In this document: positions 52,214 to 59,386 of the stretch, piece by piece
Layout: each line of letters starts with the position of its first letter
Position numbering within the stretch: the first letter of the stretch is position 1
Assembly: GCA_037954235.1 (NCBI GenBank)
Contig: JBBMOA010000018.1
Location: 10,361,001-10,425,000 of the forward strand
Reading direction: 5' to 3'
DNA from: Aulostomus chinensis
Taxonomy: Eukaryota; Chordata; Actinopteri; Syngnathiformes; Aulostomidae
DNA length: 64,000 bases
The notes under the pieces: generated by a model
What the model was told of the DNA's origin: nothing
Seen by the model: only the letters and a program-made list of their open reading frames with translations
Database searches by the model: none
Position numbers and translations under genes: made by a program

Positions 52214-55200
52214 TTTTTCCAAATTATATGGGCATTTTAATTTCAAGGAACGAACACATAAATAAATTATCTCCACTTCATCCGTGATACATTGTCATTG
52301 ACATTTGGCTCCTTGAACATTTGGCCCGAGATCCTGGTATTAGTCGTGAATAAAAGATGAACCCAGCCCAGTTCCTGTAGCCAAGGCCACTGAGGATAAA
52401 GACTTATTTGGTGCTCGATATTCATCTGTAGAAAACCCTGCTGCTCTAAAAGGTAATAGTTTATATCGCTGGAATCAGGTACGAGTATTCTACATATCTG
52501 CCTTGATACTGACATCTGTTTCCAACAGTCTCCATTTATGCATTTAAGATGCACTTGCATCCAACTAATTTCACCCAAAGGGAGGCACAGAGCCAGAAAA
52601 AGTGAGACAGGCTCATCAGAGCGACTCAGCTATTGATTCTTTGAGAATTAAACAACAGCAAACTTTGTAAAAGCTGAGTTTCAGCTGTGAGGAGATGCAT
52701 ATATCCTCCTGTGACCTGCAGAAGAAATAAAGTTAAAGACTGGTGAATATGATATCCTATTGTATTACAGATACAAATGGAATTTCAAAGCTTCATGTTT
52801 TCATTTTTTGGGCAGCAAATGTGTCACAAAAGATGCTATTGTTAGCTCAGGGATGTAAAACCTTTTGTCAGTCACAGTTCATTTTATTGTCACCTCAACA
52901 AATGGATTTGATCTGGGGGGGTTTTTTTTGCCTCTCTAGGAAATCTTTGATTTTACGTAAAATTGTAAAAGCGTGCAAACCTTTTTACAGATCATCAACT
53001 CTTTTTTTGGTTTTACAAAATATCAGAAATAACACAAGTTGACCACGTGTTTCCTCAGCAGGTTTTCGAGCAGATTTGACTTCTTTTGCTCACTCAATCC
53101 CTCACAGAAAGATAATAGGAAACTAATCATGTGAAATCAATGTGTGTATCTCAGTAAGGACCCGTGGGGGGGGGGGGGGGGGGGAGCTGAATGATGTAAT
53201 TACAAGCTATGGTTCATCAACTGTAATCGCAGCATATGAGGAGAGTCACCCAGAGGCAAGCTGCCAGTTCAGGGTGAATATTTAATCCTGAGGGGGTTTG
53301 AATGCAGCTCCTCGAGGGTGTGAGGGTGGATGAAAGGTTGCACAGTTAAAGATGAGACGAACAATAGTAAGACTTCTGAACCAAGAATAGGCAACCACAT
53401 ATTTCCTCACGTTTGTGAATTCATAGGTAGTAAATAAATCAGAGAGGAGCAAGAGAGAAGTTTACATTGACAAGAAGGTAAATGGTAGCAACATTAGCTC
53501 ATGGCGCTCGCCGCCGTTTTTTTGGTTGAAGGAATGAATTGACAGATGAACAAACACAGGAACTTGTGACGGATTTTCATGGCCATACCTTTAGAATTTC
53601 CTTCTGTATCATTTGGCGTGTCGTTCTTTAGATGTTATCTTGTTTCACCTACGTATTTTGCCCAAAATGGGAGCAGCTCTGTTGTCCAAAAAAACAGAGT
53701 TACTCTTCACTGGGTTGTTACATTCTTTGGTTTTACATTGATCCACAAAACAGAAAGTTTTTGTTGTTGTTTTTTAAACCAGGTCTTAGGTCAGGTTCAG
53801 AATGAAGCAGCCAGTATTTCATATTTCAGTACAATTGTCCTTCTGTCTATCACAAAGATATTTTACACAATGTAGGACAATCCTGTCTTTCCTGTGAGAT
53901 CAGCTCTTTCTTCTGAAGGTACCTCCACCATTCCATTCATCAGTAAATAGGCTGTCTTTATAAGGCAAGTCTCAACCAAACCAGCAAACCTGTTTTTTGG
54001 GGATTTTTTGGGGGGAGGGTTGTTGTATCAAACCTTGAATTGTAGGTCAGAGACCAACTTTGCCAAACAAGTTCATACTGTTGCATCGAGATAATTCATC
54101 ATCCACCATGAATCATTGTGCTTTCAGTTGCTGAGGGTGTGCGTCAATCTCACAGACTGCGGTGGCATCACATCATTCTTAAGTGCTGAATCTCGGTGTG
54201 GAGTGGAAGGTTAATGAGCTTGTACCTTTAGATTGCTTTGTGTCTTCTCTCTGAGAAGCAACAGTGACCTGCAGTCCACCTTAGCATGTGGCAAGTCAAT
54301 GTCTGGACCCTGGAGATGCATCGGGGAGGTGATCAGTCACTCTGTCCTCTGTAAGTTTTTGCCCCTGTGTTAGAGGGACCTTGATAAGTGTGATGCAAAT
54401 TTCAAAACAACACATTCCAGTCTTTTTGCTTTCTCAGCAACCAGACATCTCTCTAAACCACAGTCAAGGTTTCTGTAGTTCTGCCCCCCCACCCCCCACC
54501 CCCCATTCCAGTCCCCACAGGTAGAGTTCCTTGCCTGGTTTAGGACCTTTGTTTTTAATTACCTCCCTAAATTGTTCCTCAAGTCCAAAAGTACACCACA
54601 AGACAATTGATGGATTATGATTCAGCATCTCTGACAGAAATGCAGATTTTGAAAAGTACCTGTGCTTGTGAGCAGGGTCATGCAATGCTAATCAGGTGAG
54701 TCTGTAATGGGCCATGCGAGTGCATGTGGTGCTGACTGAGCAGAGCCGCGTTTGGATGTAGGAGTGTTAGACAAGAACTGAAGACTGCAAGATGGTGGAA
54801 AATGTTAATCGCAGGTTTCCAAAGGCAGCATGAGGTTGCATTTTTCCTCGGGAGCCAGACGAGGAAACCATTCAGACTGGGAAATACACTGTGTGAAGGT
54901 AATTCTGTTTGTTTCCTGAATTCCATCAAGTTTTAGTGCAAGAAAAAAATAAGAGGATCACCAAAGTTGGGATCACGGTTAACTTCAACAAAGTAGATGT
55001 TATAAGAGCACCATGAATATGATCTGAATGTCATTTTAGTGATTCATCCAATAGTTGTTTAAGTTAAGTCTGGTCCAACAGTTTTTCATGTTACGAAATC
55101 AGGCTCATGTCCGTATCTGTCAGATACAAAGATAATTATGACGCGTTCATATGAGTGCATCCGGTCCCCCTCCGTCCTAAACACATGCAGCAGTGTCAAC

Positions 55201-58200
55201 ACATTTCCTCTCTCATTTCCACTTATTTAGCACGAGCGCTGGCTAGAGGTGACCCCTTCGAAATCCTTTTCTAAACGTCAAGGCGTCACCAGAATTAATT
55301 ACAAGGTCAGGGGAGGCAGGGAGGAGGGGGTGGCAGCTCTGGAGCAGGACTACTGCAGAAGAAGAGGAGGAGGGTAATTGATCAGCAGCCAGTCAGAAAG
55401 CCAGTGCAGAGTAAGTCAGTGATGCTGTGCCGAGATGAGCCATGTTATTAGGGCAGGTGTGCTGATTAAAAGCTCATTAAGAGTCAACGGATGGTTCAGA
55501 GGCTGCGGCGCTCATTCAGTCACATGCGCTCCCTGAGGATTTACTGTACATAAGACTTGAAGGAGCAGAACACCAGTGCTCCTCTTCCTGTCTGCACATT
55601 TGTCACTTATCACCTAAATACATTTATCCTCTTCTTCATTCCCTTTATTAGAGCTTCTTGTATTCTTCTTTTATTTTAAATTCTCTGGTATCTCCGACCT
55701 TTTTTCTTTCTCTAACACTGCCTCCGTATCTCTTTTTTCCACCTGTGTTTTGTACCAGGCGTGGCTGACCGAGATCCATGAGTACGCCCAACAGGATGTG
55801 GTGCTCATGCTGCTTGGAAACAAGGCAAGGCATTATGGATATATTTGTGACTGTAGGTAAAGATCGGATATGAAGCAATAAATCATCCTGACACCTGCAC
55901 AGTTGAGCGGGATATTGGGTATTTTTTCGATCTCCAGACTATGAGCAGGTGAAGGAACTTGATGTACTGTCAGTCGTGCTGATTATTATTCAAATATTTT
56001 TTTGACATGAAAACAAAACTTGAAGATTTAAAATGAGGTATTCAATGATAAGGCATCTTTTTTTTTTGATATTTTGTACTCTTGCAATAAAAGTATCAAA
56101 GTAGCGCGGCCCCAATGTTCAGTGCACCATTGGTGTGCATTGGATTTAATGAGCACAAACACACACCCCTCATGACACTGTCAACCCGCTAATCTGCAAA
56201 TATCGGTGTTTTTCTTCCGTTCACATTCCAGCCTCTCAGCAGTGAACAGATGTCTCTGCCTCTGAGCTTATTCTGGCTTCAGTCCCCCAACACTCCGAGG
56301 CAGCCCTTAATTAGCATCCTTCGCTAATCTTAACTCATTACAAGCTACCTGAATATATGTAAACTGCAGGCAAACATGTGAGCAGAGCCTCACGGCCGTT
56401 TGATGTGGTCTTGAAGCTGATCTGGGTGTGTCAGTGTGACCTGCCAGCACGCGTGACCTTCCTCTCCCTCTCTCGCCAGGCCGATGCCACTCATGAGCGA
56501 GTGGTGAAGAGAGAAGATGGAGAGAGGCTCGCAAAGGTGACTGATTGTCCAGATGTGACTGCTGCAAAGTTAGAATCATTCAAATCAACCAAAATAATTT
56601 TATTGGATATGTGTTATGTAAAAAATGATTGGATTTCTATGGCAGATTATGAGGTGGGTTTAGTCAGAGACCACAGCTATTTTTTTCCTCTCTTATCTTT
56701 TGCACCACCTGCACACACAAAAAAAGATAAGAATAGACCCCTCAGATGTATCGCTGCACTATAGATAATGAATCTTTGATAGTATATACTTCCTGTAGGT
56801 GTTCTTGCTATGTGTGTTGTAATCCCTCATATAATCCTGGCCTCCATCATACATTTCAATGTAGCCATACAGATAAAGCCACAGGAAGTGAAACAAAACC
56901 TTTCTTTTAATCAAACTCCCTGACTATCGCCTGCCAGCACAGCTCACAAAACAAATAACAAACAAACGAGCGAATCTCTCCCCACTTCAGAGCCATGAGG
57001 TTCCACTAAGTAACTAAGAGCTCGGCCCAGGAAGGAGAAAGCACGTCTGTAATTACCACTGTGGACTGCAACAAAATCCCCCCCGCCAATTGAAGGCTCC
57101 GAGACAAATCCTTCTTTAAAACTACTGTATGGTTGTAAATGAACAACCCATTTTTCAAAATCAAGTTGACGTCTTTGAAATTGTTGTATATATGTATATG
57201 TCTGTTGGGTGGGTAGATAACATTAATAGCAGCTTTTTTTGGACTGACCATGCAGGAATTTGGAGTCCCCTTCATGGAGACTAGCGCCAGGTCAGGGCTC
57301 AACGTGGAGCTGGCTTTCATGGCCGTGGCTAAGTGAGTATCCCTGGTTTTACTCAGGTGTTGATTTCCATCCATTCATCCAGTTTCTAGTGCTTGTCCTG
57401 TTCAGGGTCGTGGGGGGGGGGGGGGGGGCTGGAGCCCATCCCAGCAGCCTTCAAGTGAGACGCAGATCACCCTGGACGGGTTGCAAGTCCATGGCAGGGC
57501 CAACATATAGAGAAAGACAACCATTCACACTCACAGTCACACCTACAGTCAATTTAGAGTATCAATCAGCCTCGTCCCCTTTTGATGTCTTTGGACTGTG
57601 GGAGGAAGCTGGAGTACCAGAGAGAACCCACACAGGAACAGGGAGAACATGGAGACTCACACAGAAAGATCCCGTGATGGAGCCGGGACTCGAACCCGGA
57701 ACTTTCTTGCTGTGAGGCGACGGTGCTGACCACTGCACCACCGTGCTGCCCAGGCGTTGATTTATTAGTCAAAAGAAGATACTGAAAGATGAAATGTGAC
57801 ACTTTAAGTGTCAGGAACAAAAAGGCATTTGGTTAGTCGTATTTTTTCACCTTGGAAATGAACATTGTGTTCTGTTCTCCCAGAACCCTCATCTGTATCT
57901 TCGGTTGAAGGATATGGAGTTTAAAAGGATAAATATGTTTTTAACATTCATGTTTTTTTTCCATGTTTTCCGTTCGGGTTAAGGTTAGACAAATATGTCA
58001 GTTTTCTCTCCTGCATTGCTATTTTTGTAACTCCAGAACGCAGAAGGGCCAGCCACATATTCAGCTTCTTGCTGGTTCACAGCAGTATTTAATCGGCTGT
58101 GTTCAAACTGGTCTGTGTTTCATAAAAATTGTAATTGTTTGTGGATCGCTGAGCACATGGTTGGACCATTCCCTTGAGAGTTTGTAAACTAACATTTTTG

Positions 58201-58529
58201 GAGAGTTTTGCTCTTGTTAACCATCCACTGCTGGTAGCTTCAAGCTAAACATAGATGTCCGACTCTTCCTGGAGTCTCAAAGAAGCGATGCAGGAGTGAA
58301 ATACCTCTTTGAGGGTGAATTATATAAGTTCCTTCTCATTTTTTAGTCACATGTGGCTCTAATTGTAGCACATCGAGAATCTAAAGTGTATTTCTTTTAT
58401 TCTTTCTTTTTTTATCTCTTCCTCCTCAGGGAGCTCAAGCACCGGTCAATGAAGGATCCCAGTGAAAAGTTTAAGCTTCAGGAGTACGTTAACAAGGAGA
58501 TGAAGGGCACTGGCTGCTGCAGGGCTTAA
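1099..58529 (+). CDS. rab26: Ras-related protein Rab-26, nine coding exons, 247 aa
   Basis: Small Rab GTPase. In mammals Rab26 sits on secretory granules and synaptic vesicles and is linked to granule maturation and vesicle autophagy. The spliced product carries, in order: an N-terminal extension starting MSRKK (1-57); P-loop GDSGVGKT (62-69); switch I with Thr88 in FISTVGIDF; switch II WDTAGQERF (110-118) with catalytic Gln115; G4 NKAD (169-172); G5 as ETSAR (197-201); and C-terminal GCCRA, a double-cysteine geranylgeranylation site. Human RAB26 is about 256 residues; the difference is in the N-terminal extension. The start is fixed by the MSRKK match. All exon phases join without a frame break. 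Rab37 is the nearest paralogue but lacks this N-terminus and the CCRA-type end. Oddities: intron 6 uses a GC donor, and G5 has Arg for the usual Lys. Introns 2, 4 and 5 are very long. Confidence 0.95.
1322..1410. repeat. (CA)n(GA)n compound microsatellite
   Basis: About 42 bases of CA followed by about 33 bases of GA, beginning 50 bases inside intron 1. Confidence 0.98.
1662..1688. repeat. (CA)n microsatellite
   Basis: A run of about 13 CA units in intron 1; a shorter CA run follows at about 1727-1740. Confidence 0.95.
3336..3460 (+). repeat. (GT)n tract before rab26 exon 2
   Basis: About 125 bases of GT with a few GC and CC interruptions. In the rab26 pre-mRNA it is an imperfect UG repeat ending 62 bases before the exon 2 acceptor. 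Confidence 0.98.
3523..3633 (+). CDS. rab26: rab26 coding exon 2 (P-loop and switch I)
   Basis: Encodes residues 58-94. It contains the whole P-loop GDSGVGKT and switch I with Thr88, the magnesium-coordinating threonine. The acceptor is TGCAG|GTG and the donor AGG|GTGAGT. Both ends are phase 0 (111 bases), so skipping it would keep the frame but remove nucleotide binding. Confidence 0.95.
3896..3937. repeat. (GT)n microsatellite
   Basis: About 21 GT units, one interruption. Confidence 0.95.
5400..5456. repeat. C-rich low-complexity tract with (CCA)n
   Basis: C run, then about eight CCA units, then a run of about 14 C and further C-rich sequence. It gives false histidine/proline reading frames. 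Confidence 0.9.
6012..6024 (-). promoter_or_regulatory. CTCF-like core motif
   Basis: Reads CCACTAGGTGGCG on the - strand, a full match to the degenerate CTCF core CCASYAGRKGGC. Sequence match only; occupancy is not known. Confidence 0.35.
10648..11007 (+). mobile_element. tRNA-derived SINE, copy 1
   Basis: The head carries RNA polymerase III-type boxes: A box TGGTGCAGTGG and B box GGTTTGAGTCC (one C to T change from GGTTCGANTCC). A conserved body follows (CTTCCTCCCACAGTCCAAAG and TCTAAATTGACTGTAGG) and the 3' end is GATGGATGG. It is full-length compared with the other copies. The flanking duplication is degenerate (TATGTTTGTGTCT against TATCTTTATGGTCT), so this copy is older. Confidence 0.85.
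14021..14058. repeat. (TGGA)n microsatellite
   Basis: About nine TGGA units. This is the tail unit of the local SINE, so it may be a SINE tail remnant. Confidence 0.9.
14459..14477. repeat. short (GT)n microsatellite
   Basis: About nine GT units. Confidence 0.85.
15718..15740. repeat. (CA)n microsatellite
   Basis: About 11 CA units. Confidence 0.9.
16341..16471 (+). mobile_element. SINE 3' fragment with C-run and (CA)n insert
   Basis: Matches the 3' third of the SINE (GTGAACCCCGCCTCTCACCC, then GGATAAGCGG and TGGATGGATGG). The tRNA-like head is missing. The middle is replaced by a run of about 14 C and a (CA)n tract at 16383-16429, which looks like microsatellite growth inside the element. 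Confidence 0.75.
19657..19711. repeat. (GT)n microsatellite
   Basis: Uninterrupted run of about 27 GT units. Confidence 0.97.
20624..20880 (-). repeat. truncated left (3') LTR
   Basis: About 257 bases that match the right LTR: first the stretch 25746-25878, then, after skipping about 320 bases, 26199-26330. Everything homologous to about 26331-26662 is missing, and the LTR runs straight into integrase-coding sequence. So U3 (for an element read on the - strand) and the polypurine tract are lost. Confidence 0.88.
20886..21050 (-). pseudogene. integrase N-terminal stub
   Basis: In a frame shifted from the RNase H frame, the - strand encodes the linker before integrase and the start of its zinc-binding domain, up to HEGAGHQ (first His pair). 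It then stops at the join with the LTR. The Cys pair and the whole DDE catalytic core are absent. The element therefore cannot make a working integrase. Confidence 0.75.
21049..21810 (-). pseudogene. Gypsy-like RNase H region
   Basis: Open frame of 253 codons. It contains LALKWSVCDKFSHWLKG, then VWTDSNSLPHILTKPKLD and KYVPGQQNVVADALSR, the classic end of Ty3/Gypsy RNase H. The frame begins partway through the domain; the upstream RNase H start and the RT connection lie in another frame around 21810-21910. The downstream part (after about 21380) is a poorly conserved linker to integrase. Confidence 0.85.
21908..23004 (-). pseudogene. Gypsy-like reverse transcriptase, broken frame
   Basis: Three overlapping frames (22705-23004, 22503-22745, 21908-22633) together cover the RT domain. 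Visible motifs are the N-terminal STSEYASPLV block, LNKRTLKDAHPLP, DLTSGFYNMPL, the catalytic YVDDLLVFA (catalytic Asp pair intact) and KFLGHIID. At least two frameshifts separate the parts, near 22640 and 22720. It shows no sign of being expressed from rab26, since it lies antisense to it. Confidence 0.88.
23269..23772 (-). pseudogene. Retroviral-type aspartic protease remnant
   Basis: Frame of 162 codons beginning at 23757, right after the expected active-site position. It contains YLILGTNVMKH, which resembles the C-terminal Gly-containing strand of retropepsins. Reading just upstream in the same frame gives V-S-G-S (23758-23769), where the family has D-[ST]-G. The catalytic Asp appears changed to Val (GTC on the - strand, + positions 23767-23769), and the upstream sequence is in a different frame. 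Probably inactive. Confidence 0.6.
23981..25156 (-). CDS. Gag-like polyprotein frame of the LTR element, 391 codons
   Basis: Longest open frame in the window outside simple repeats. The N-terminal half has a capsid-like segment (for example DWIDMTKTHLRKQ and a helical block ending LLHYFS). A proline/serine-rich linker follows. The C-terminus has two zinc-knuckle-like units: CKVC-NDSS-H-TTIS-HC, and CFAC-LAPG-Y-TRLN-C, where Tyr replaces the metal-binding His. Part of the N-terminus (VGQLGAQIGESIVAQL) is encoded in another frame at 25140-25334, so the 5' end is frameshifted. It would package element RNA in an intact relative. Confidence 0.8.
   Translation of the reverse strand: MLNMTSDNQTTVTRNTHCDVTKHVPPHVTVHSKSNKELQAFRGDTTGKYSVQDWIDMTKTHLRKQEISVHEQADEIMCHLMGKARDVLKSALHADAAHDVKQKPELIYNVLLHYFSHAPSCLPLADSYATLPKQRNPVNYWIRLSKAADAALEGLHRQGKQMENMNDEVALMFVKHCPNQELSCIRKCKPIHEWTSRDVQQRIDDDQRELRASGRTTGVAWLKSHITTLTSEQPSPASANLAVSEQCHTPCPLPSPLQAQHHVCHPPCPPPSAAPVQGDSHHAQSHSPLPAVAPNLQRSEERLLTCMVDMFQEMMEKMQQRNTPPARGGTFQRASRERRPREAFCKVCNDSSHTTISHCMSGRLCFACLAPGYTRLNCPIYNSSQSQSEGN
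25140..25334 (-). pseudogene. frameshifted N-terminal gag segment
   Basis: Encodes HLTDMVGQLGAQIGES and similar residues, typical of the start of Gag in this kind of element, but in a different frame from the main Gag frame and ended by a stop at 25140. This suggests one indel since insertion. Confidence 0.55.
25722..25744 (-). other. putative primer-binding site
   Basis: One base past the inner end of the right LTR, the - strand reads TGGTGCCGTGACC. The first 12 bases are complementary to the 3' end of tRNA-His (GUCACGGCACCA), the primer type known from HERV-H. Complementarity weakens after that. It supports the LTR boundary at 25746. Confidence 0.6.
25746..26662 (-). repeat. right (5') LTR, 917 bp, internally rearranged
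   Basis: It begins TGTAACAG and ends CTGTTACA, an 8-bp inverted repeat. It contains a duplicated segment: 25831-25878 and 26151-26198 are near identical (AATGTCTTCTGGCCTCTTCT in both). A second short segment (CCCTCAGCAGTG) occurs at 25877 and 26461. Relative to the left LTR there are about 320 extra bases. Confidence 0.88.
26766..27000. repeat. teleost interspersed repeat, class uncertain
   Basis: Begins with AAGGCAAGGCAAGGCAA and ATTTTATTTGTAGAGCC, then CTCAAAGGGCTTCACATGG, and later CCTTTTAACAGGGAAAAA and GGATCCCTCACCCAGGACGG. These phrases recur in many fish genomes. I do not know which transposon class it belongs to. No flanking duplication was found. Confidence 0.55.
27589..27652. repeat. 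(CT)n(CA)n compound microsatellite
   Basis: About 19 CT units then about 13 CA units. Confidence 0.97.
27831..27928. repeat. (GT)n microsatellite
   Basis: About 49 GT units, interrupted by GC. Confidence 0.97.
28110..28225. repeat. possible interspersed repeat (GGGACCATGCATATTAATG type)
   Basis: The phrases GACAGGGACCATGCATATTA, AAATGTGCCAGAGTTAGC and CGTCTGCAGTCCC resemble a repeat common in fish genomes. Its class is uncertain to me. Confidence 0.45.
28645..28732. repeat. (GT)n with short (TCTG)n
   Basis: About 31 GT units with one interruption, then four TCTG units. Confidence 0.96.
29450..29535. repeat. (GT)n microsatellite
   Basis: Uninterrupted run of about 43 GT units. Confidence 0.98.
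30319..30376. repeat. (CA)n microsatellite
   Basis: About 25 CA units, with a short interrupted tail. Confidence 0.97.
31836..31877 (+). CDS. rab26: rab26 coding exon 3 (42 bases)
   Basis: Encodes residues 95-108, NKVLDIDGVKVKLQ, the beta2-beta3 hairpin between the switches. The acceptor is TTTCCAG|AAT, the donor CAG|GTAAGA, both phase 0. Isolated by 28.2 kb of intron on its left. Confidence 0.95.
31878..33396 (+). other. rab26: rab26 intron 3 (1.5 kb)
   Basis: GT-AG intron of unique, AT-rich sequence. Nothing recognised in it. Confidence 0.9.
33397..33463 (+). CDS. rab26: rab26 coding exon 4 (switch II)
   Basis: Encodes residues 109-130 plus one base, IWDTAGQERFRSVTHAYYRDAH. It includes DxxG of G3 and Gln115, which positions the attacking water. 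The acceptor is CTACAG|ATC and the donor GTGAGA at 33464, phase 1. Confidence 0.96.
33469..33524. repeat. (CA)n(CG)7(CA)n alternating tract
   Basis: 56 bases of alternating purine and pyrimidine with seven GC units at 33481-33494. It starts five bases into intron 4, next to the exon 4 donor. Confidence 0.98.
40041..40059. repeat. (CA)n microsatellite
   Basis: Nine CA units. Confidence 0.9.
40760..40807. repeat. (GA)n microsatellite
   Basis: About 48 bases of imperfect GA. Confidence 0.95.
40978..41030 (+). CDS. rab26: rab26 coding exon 5
   Basis: Completes Ala131 and encodes LLLLYDVTNKSSFDNIQ (132-148), the beta4 strand and start of alpha3. The acceptor is CCTGCAG|CT, the donor CAG|GTAGGC. 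Confidence 0.95.
44333..44397. repeat. (GT)n(GCGT)n microsatellite
   Basis: About 18 GT units followed by about five GCGT units. Confidence 0.96.
45803..45854. repeat. (CA)n microsatellite
   Basis: About 26 CA units. Confidence 0.97.
46664..46940 (-). mobile_element. tRNA-derived SINE, copy 2 (shortened)
   Basis: Reverse-complement copy of the family with the tail CCATCCA at the left and the tRNA-like head (GTGGTGCAGTAG) at the right. It is flanked by a perfect 13-bp duplication, AAAATTCAGGCAT, at 46651-46663 and 46941-46953. An internal segment of the body is missing relative to copy 4. Confidence 0.92.
47451..47503. repeat. (CA)n microsatellite with CG units
   Basis: CA run with a CGCGCG core near its start. 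Confidence 0.96.
47734..48037 (+). mobile_element. tRNA-derived SINE, copy 3
   Basis: Head with A box TGGTGCAGTGG and B box GGTTCAAGTCC. The body is shared with the other copies and the tail is GGATGGATGG. Perfect 10-bp flanking duplication AAATAACACA at 47724-47733 and 48038-48047, the hallmark of LINE-driven insertion. Confidence 0.92.
49556..49576. repeat. poly-G run
   Basis: About 21 consecutive G. Similar but shorter runs lie at 51808-51825, 53166-53184 and 57412-57428. Confidence 0.9.
49640..49960 (+). mobile_element. LINE ORF2 relic, C-terminal end
   Basis: A frame from 49735 reads MGFPRRRAGISLR and later LRWFGRLSRMPPGRFF, then NPRRPRT. This matches the well-known end of a fish non-LTR retrotransposon ORF2 (pattern LRWxGHLxRMPPGR). 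About eight codons expected between LP and LRW are missing, and no polymerase or endonuclease domain remains. The exact LINE clade cannot be told from this piece. Confidence 0.75.
51326..51338 (-). promoter_or_regulatory. CTCF-like core motif
   Basis: Reads CCAGCAGAGGGCG on the - strand, a full match to CCASYAGRKGGC. Within intron 5. Confidence 0.4.
52171..52212. repeat. (GTT)n microsatellite
   Basis: About 14 GTT units with one change. Confidence 0.95.
55759..55824 (+). CDS. rab26: rab26 coding exon 6, GC donor
   Basis: Encodes residues 149-170, AWLTEIHEYAQQDVVLMLLG plus NK of the NKAD motif. The acceptor is TACCAG|GCG. The donor is AAG|GCAAGG: a GC in place of GT, with otherwise good consensus. 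The next GT donor (about 55855) would break the frame and add unrelated residues. Confidence 0.92.
55825..56479 (+). other. rab26: rab26 intron 6, GC-AG type (655 bases)
   Basis: Begins GCAAGG and ends TCGCCAG, preceded by a pyrimidine-rich tract. Unique sequence; nothing else recognised. Confidence 0.85.
56480..56536 (+). CDS. rab26: rab26 coding exon 7
   Basis: Encodes residues 171-189, ADATHERVVKREDGERLAK. The AD completes the guanine-specificity NKAD motif. The donor is AAG|GTGACT, phase 0. Confidence 0.95.
56537..57255 (+). other. rab26: rab26 intron 7 (719 bases)
   Basis: GT-AG intron with no recognised element. Confidence 0.9.
57256..57332 (+). CDS. rab26: rab26 coding exon 8 (G5)
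   Basis: Encodes residues 190-214 and two bases of 215: EFGVPFMETSARSGLNVELA and following. The G5 motif reads SAR rather than the usual SAK. The acceptor is ATGCAG|GAA, the donor GTGAGT at 57333. Confidence 0.95.
57333..58429 (+). other. rab26: rab26 intron 8 (1.1 kb)
   Basis: GT-AG intron; over a third of it is a SINE inserted 34 bases after the donor. Confidence 0.9.
57367..57750 (-). mobile_element. tRNA-derived SINE, copy 4
   Basis: Longest copy, reverse orientation, with the tail (CCATCCATTCATCC) at left and the head at right (GGTGGTGCAGTGG on the - strand; B box GGTTCGAGTCC). It is flanked by a 13-bp duplication with one mismatch, CAGGTGTTGATTT at 57354-57366 and CAGGCGTTGATTT at 57751-57763. 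It holds a G run at 57412-57428. Confidence 0.93.
58430..58529 (+). CDS. rab26: rab26 coding exon 9 and stop
   Basis: Completes Lys215 and encodes the last residues, ending EMKGTGCCRA and TAA at 58527-58529. Cys244 and Cys245 form a CCXX-type prenylation site. The acceptor is CTCCTCAG|G. Confidence 0.95.
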
Positions 58530-58565
58530 AGCTTCACTGTCACCCTCTCCAGATCTGTGCGTGCC

Positions 58566-58566
<1 letters not shown>

Positions 58567-58642
<76 letters not shown>

Positions 58643-58680
58643 GTGCGTGCGTGCGTGCGTGCGTGTGTGTGTGTGTGTGT
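58567..58680 (+). repeat. (GT)n in rab26 3' UTR
   Basis: About 114 bases of GT with GCGT interruptions, starting 38 bases after the stop codon. Confidence 0.98.
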
Positions 58681-59300
58681 GGACATAAAAGCCACTCTTC
58701 CACCCATCCTTCATGTTCATATGTGGCCTGATAAGAGAGACAGATTCAGTTCTAGTGGAGGTGTCCCGTCGTGTGTCTAGACCTCCGGTCTGCTCTGTCC
58801 CAGTAAACACAACCTCCGCCTGTTGTCCTCAACCATTCTCACTGCCTTCATCTATCTTGTGTGTCCTACTTTGCCCAGCTCCTTCTGTTGGTGAGAATGT
58901 GCCCTCAGACTTCGGAAAGGTAAAAAGACAAAGTTTAGCCCTGCACACCTCAGTTATTACCCTATCGACAACTGTGGCTGTGGCTGCATGATTATATTTG
59001 GACTCACACGGTGAAAAGCAGGCATTCCCCCCCCTACTGTGTGAGTGTAATCACACCAGGCTGATGTTGCAGAATTTATGGCCTTAATTTATGCTGGGAC
59101 AACTAGAGGGCACCCAGAGAGCTCATACCTCCGCCAAGGCAAACTCAGTCAAACCTGCTCTTTTTTTTTAAATGGCTTGGTTTTTTGGTTTGTTTGTTTT
59201 TTTTATTTTTTGTTATGACAAATGGCTCTGCCGCAAAATTTAATAGGTTATTCCTTGGGCCACGCAACACTAAGTTGAGAGGAAAACAGTCACATATCTA

Positions 59301-59302
<2 letters not shown>

Positions 59303-59384
<82 letters not shown>
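59303..59384 (+). repeat. second (GT)n in rab26 3' UTR
   Basis: Uninterrupted run of about 41 GT units. Confidence 0.98.

Positions 59385-59386
<2 letters not shown>

Larger units (their letters stand above)
41031..55758 (+). other. rab26: rab26 intron 5 (14.7 kb)
   Basis: GT-AG intron. It contains two SINE copies in opposite orientation (46664-46940 and 47734-48037), a LINE relic (49640-49960) and microsatellites. The remaining sequence is AT-rich. A 130-codon frame at 45085-45477 (+) matches nothing I know. Confidence 0.85.

Noticed and set aside
1099..58529. Rab37 instead of Rab26
   Set aside because: The MSRKK start, the FYDIAFKVMLVGDSGVGKT block and the CCRA-type C-terminus fit Rab26. 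Rab37 has a different N-terminus and MLLGDTGVGKT.
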